Below, piece by piece: positions 3,919-5,971 of a stretch of DNA of 5,971 bases. The stretch covers positions 1-5,971 of the forward strand of contig JAJXXB010000258.1 in the NCBI GenBank assembly GCA_021781315.1, written 5' to 3'. Under the pieces are notes generated by a model, which saw only the letters and a program-made list of their open reading frames with translations, did not search any database and had not been told where the DNA came from. How positions within the stretch are numbered: the first letter of the stretch is position 1; each line of letters begins with the position of its first letter. This DNA comes from Actinomycetes bacterium (lineage in GTDB: Bacteria > Actinomycetota > Acidimicrobiia > Acidimicrobiales > RAAP-2). Both the position numbers and the translations under genes were made by a program.

Positions 3919-5502
3919 ATGGACCCGCCCACCCGCCGCGAATTCCTCCGGCGGGGAGCGACGTGGGGGGCACTCGGCCTCGGCGTGGCGGGCGCCACGC
4001 TCTCGGGCTGCGCGTCGGCGACTCCCGCGCCGAGCCCCACGACGAGCGTGGCCCGCCGACCCGCGAGCGACCTCGACTGGCGACGACTCGCTCACTCCCT
4101 CAAAGGAACCCTGGTTCGCCCCGGTGACGCCCGCTACGCGCAGAGTCGGCTTCTCTACGACGTGGCGGTGGCGCCATCGCGTCCCGAGGGGATCGCCTAC
4201 TGCGCGTCCAACGACGACGTGGCGCGCTGCCTCGCCTTCGCGCGCGAACACGTCATCGCCGTGGCCGCCCGGTCGGGCGGTCACAGTTACGCGGGCTACT
4301 CCAGCAACAACGGACTGGTCATCGACGTGAGCCCTCTCGCTCGAGTGCGAGTCGACGACTCGTCATCCACCGTCGCCGTCGGTGCGGGAACACGTCTCAT
4401 CGACTTCTACAACGGATTGGCTCAGCACGGCCGTCTGGTGCCCGCGGGCTCGTGTCCGAGTGTGGGCGTTGCGGGGCTCACCCTCGGCGGTGGTGTCGGT
4501 GTCTTGGCGCGTCGCTACGGGCTGACCTGCGACAACCTCGTCGAGACGACGACGGTGCTCGCCGACTCGACGGTTCTGACGGTGAACGACGCCACTCACC
4601 CCGAACTCCTGTGGGCCCAGCGTGGAGGTGGCGGGGGCAATTTCGGGGTGACGACGCAACTGACCTATCGAACCTACGACGTCCCCCCGCTGGCCCTCTT
4701 CAGTCTGCACTTTGACTGGGCCGCGGCCCGCGACGTCCTGATGGCGTGGATGTCGTGGGTGCCCCAGCAGAGCGACGACCTCTGGGCGAACTGCCTCCTC
4801 GAGAGCGCGGGCACCGACGGACTGGGGGTCTCGGTCAGTGGCGTCTGGTGCGGGTCCGCGTCGAGCCTCGACCGGCTCCTCGACTCCTTCGTTGCCGTCA
4901 CGGGTGCGACGCCGACTTCACGCTTCGTCGGCGGCGACGACTATCTCGCCGCCATGGCGATCGAGGCCGGGTGCAGCTCGCTATCGATCGCCGCGTGCCA
5001 CTTGAGCGGCGAGGGCGCGGGTGTTCTCAGTCGCGCGGCCTTTCACGCCAAGTCAAGCTTCGTCGTCGCCCCGTGGAGTGCCGCGCGAGTGGAGAACGCA
5101 CTGAGTTCGCTCGAGGAACTCGCCGGTCGCGCCCCGGATCTGGGGGCCGCAATCGCCTTTGACGCTCTGGGCGGCGCGGTGTCACGCGTGGGACCCGACG
5201 AGACCGCCTACGCCCACCGCTCCGCCATCGCCGACATCCAGGCCACGCACTCGTGGTCCACCTACTCAGCGTCCTCGCAGATCGCCGCCGGTGACGGGTG
5301 GCTGCGCGAACTCGCCCAGCGCGTCTTCGAGCCGGCAGACGGCGCGTACGTCAACTACATCGACCCCACCCTCGACGGCTGGCTCGAGGCCTACTACGGC
5401 GACCACGTCGCGCGCCTCAGTCGGGTGAAGGGCTGGGCCGATCCCGACGACGTCTTCCACTTCGCCCAATCGATCCCGCTCCGAGCGGCGTCACATGCCT
5501 GA
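3919..5502 (+). CDS. Tat-exported FAD-linked oxidase, berberine bridge enzyme type, putative lipoprotein
   Basis: This 527-residue flavoenzyme probably oxidises an alcohol, sugar, or phenolic/alkaloid-like substrate with oxygen or another acceptor outside the membrane. The N-terminus has a twin-arginine motif TRREFL (5-10), a hydrophobic core (about 14-27) and a lipobox LSGC with C31 as lipid-attachment candidate, then a Pro/Thr/Ser linker. The FAD-binding (PCMH-type) domain spans about 75-255. ARSGGHSYAGYS holds H122, and PAGSCPSVGVAGLTLGGG holds C179; these are the two residues that carry bicovalent FAD in BBE-like enzymes. A glycine-rich RGGGGGNFG follows at about 236-244. The C-terminal BBE domain (about 475-520) has YVNYID, YYG, the Arg-Leu/Lys pair and DPDDVFHFAQSIP. 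Length is normal for exported members. The ATG at 3919 gives a perfect Tat signal; the frame is open further upstream to 3091 but that stretch lies opposite the SIMPL gene. It overlaps the methyltransferase gene downstream by 8 bp. The substrate is not readable from sequence. Confidence 0.95.
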   Translation: MDPPTRREFLRRGATWGALGLGVAGATLSGCASATPAPSPTTSVARRPASDLDWRRLAHSLKGTLVRPGDARYAQSRLLYDVAVAPSRPEGIAYCASNDDVARCLAFAREHVIAVAARSGGHSYAGYSSNNGLVIDVSPLARVRVDDSSSTVAVGAGTRLIDFYNGLAQHGRLVPAGSCPSVGVAGLTLGGGVGVLARRYGLTCDNLVETTTVLADSTVLTVNDATHPELLWAQRGGGGGNFGVTTQLTYRTYDVPPLALFSLHFDWAAARDVLMAWMSWVPQQSDDLWANCLLESAGTDGLGVSVSGVWCGSASSLDRLLDSFVAVTGATPTSRFVGGDDYLAAMAIEAGCSSLSIAACHLSGEGAGVLSRAAFHAKSSFVVAPWSAARVENALSSLEELAGRAPDLGAAIAFDALGGAVSRVGPDETAYAHRSAIADIQATHSWSTYSASSQIAAGDGWLRELAQRVFEPADGAYVNYIDPTLDGWLEAYYGDHVARLSRVKGWADPDDVFHFAQSIPLRAASHA

Positions 5503-5971
5503 CGAGCACATCCCACACATGTCCGGGGAGCGAGCGGCGGCCATCGCGCGATGGCACGACGACGCCTACGCCGCCATGACGCGAGAGGCCGGAACCGGCC
5601 AGCGCTTCGCGTACATGGGACTCGACCTCTGGGTGCCGGCGAACGTCCAGCCCATCACGGGCATGTCGCATCTCCTGGGCGCGCACGTCCTCTCAGAGAC
5701 TCGCCCTGACGATCACGTGCTCGACATGGGAACCGGCTGTGGCGTGAACGCGCTCCTCGCCGCCCGCGTCGCCTCCCGGGTGGTCGGCGTTGACAACAAC
5801 GCCTCCGCCGTCGAGTCCGCGGCGGCGAACGCGCTCGCGAACGGTCTCGGCGATCGGGTCGAGTTTCGCCACTCGGATGTCTTCAGCGAGGTGCCCGAGA
5901 CCTTCGATCTGGTCATCTTCGATCCGCCGTTTCGCTGGTTCCCCGCCCGTGACCTCCTCGAGAGCGCGATC
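5495..5971 (+). CDS. Class I SAM-dependent methyltransferase, N-terminal part (runs off right edge)
   Basis: At least 159 residues are present; the frame is open at the window end. The core Rossmann fold starts near residue 70. VLDMGTGCGVNALLAA (75-90) is motif I for S-adenosylmethionine. VVGVDNNASAVESAAANA (96-113) is motif II with D100 to bind the ribose. FRHSDVFSEV (124-133) is motif III. FDLVIFDPPF (137-146) is motif IV, with a DPPF tetrad like the (N/D)PP(Y/F) of enzymes that methylate amide or amino nitrogen, such as PrmC/HemK and small-domain (RsmC-like) RNA methyltransferases. The N-terminal 70 residues include a GLDLWVPANVQPITG stretch before the fold, like the substrate-side segment before motif I in PrmC-type enzymes. 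The ATG at 5495 overlaps the oxidase stop (ATGCCTGA), which suggests translational coupling; the in-frame ATG at 5519 is an alternative and neither has a Shine-Dalgarno. Fold is certain, target unknown: protein, RNA or small molecule. Confidence 0.88.
   Translation, partial: MPDEHIPHMSGERAAAIARWHDDAYAAMTREAGTGQRFAYMGLDLWVPANVQPITGMSHLLGAHVLSETRPDDHVLDMGTGCGVNALLAARVASRVVGVDNNASAVESAAANALANGLGDRVEFRHSDVFSEVPETFDLVIFDPPFRWFPARDLLESAI

Noticed and set aside
1..5971. Mobile, CRISPR, tRNA/rRNA or defence elements
   Set aside because: I saw no repeat arrays, terminal inverted repeats, integrase or transposase motifs, or tRNA-like folds. All long stretches are accounted for by ordinary genes.

Overview
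The window is GC-rich (well over 60% by eye), tightly packed chromosomal sequence. It has eight recognisable protein-coding genes, six complete and one cut off at each edge. I see no RNA gene, insertion sequence, CRISPR array or integrase. The codon usage, a small secreted four-cysteine protein, an actinobacterial-looking MFS transporter and TANNNT boxes placed exactly 6 nt before three start codons all suggest a high-GC actinomycete. A deep-branching class such as Acidimicrobiia is possible, but I cannot fix the lineage from the sequence.

Left block, minus strand (1-1912). A TetR-family regulator (1912-1310) is followed 23 bp later by a small secreted four-cysteine protein (1286-945), and 41 bp after that by the N-terminal two thirds or so of an MFS transporter (903 to the left edge). 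The three genes point the same way and may be partly co-transcribed, although the transporter also has its own promoter-like box.

Middle block (1913-3846). A 106-bp divergent gap separates the TetR gene from an NAD(P)H-dependent FMN reductase-type flavoprotein (2019-2612). The gap holds an imperfect inverted repeat, 1946-1975, between the two candidate promoters; this is a natural candidate operator for the TetR protein. The reductase is followed 9 bp later by a four-helix PsiE-like membrane protein (2622-3140). That gene runs tail-to-tail into, and overlaps by 41 bp, a membrane-anchored SIMPL/YggE-type protein on the minus strand (3846-3100).

Right block (3919-5971). A 72-bp divergent gap separates the SIMPL gene from a Tat-exported, lipobox-bearing FAD-dependent oxidase of the berberine-bridge-enzyme type, with both expected covalent flavin attachment residues. 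Its stop codon overlaps the start of a class I SAM-dependent methyltransferase by 8 bp; that gene runs off the right edge.

The joint picture is a regulator/efflux/flavoreductase neighbourhood beside an envelope-oriented group (PsiE-like, SIMPL, Tat lipoprotein oxidase). I see no clear sign of a new defence or mobile system. The points most worth checking are the repeated TANNNT-N6-start arrangement (leaderless mRNAs), the palindrome in the TetR/reductase gap, the convergent coding overlap and the Tat-lipoprotein flavoenzyme.
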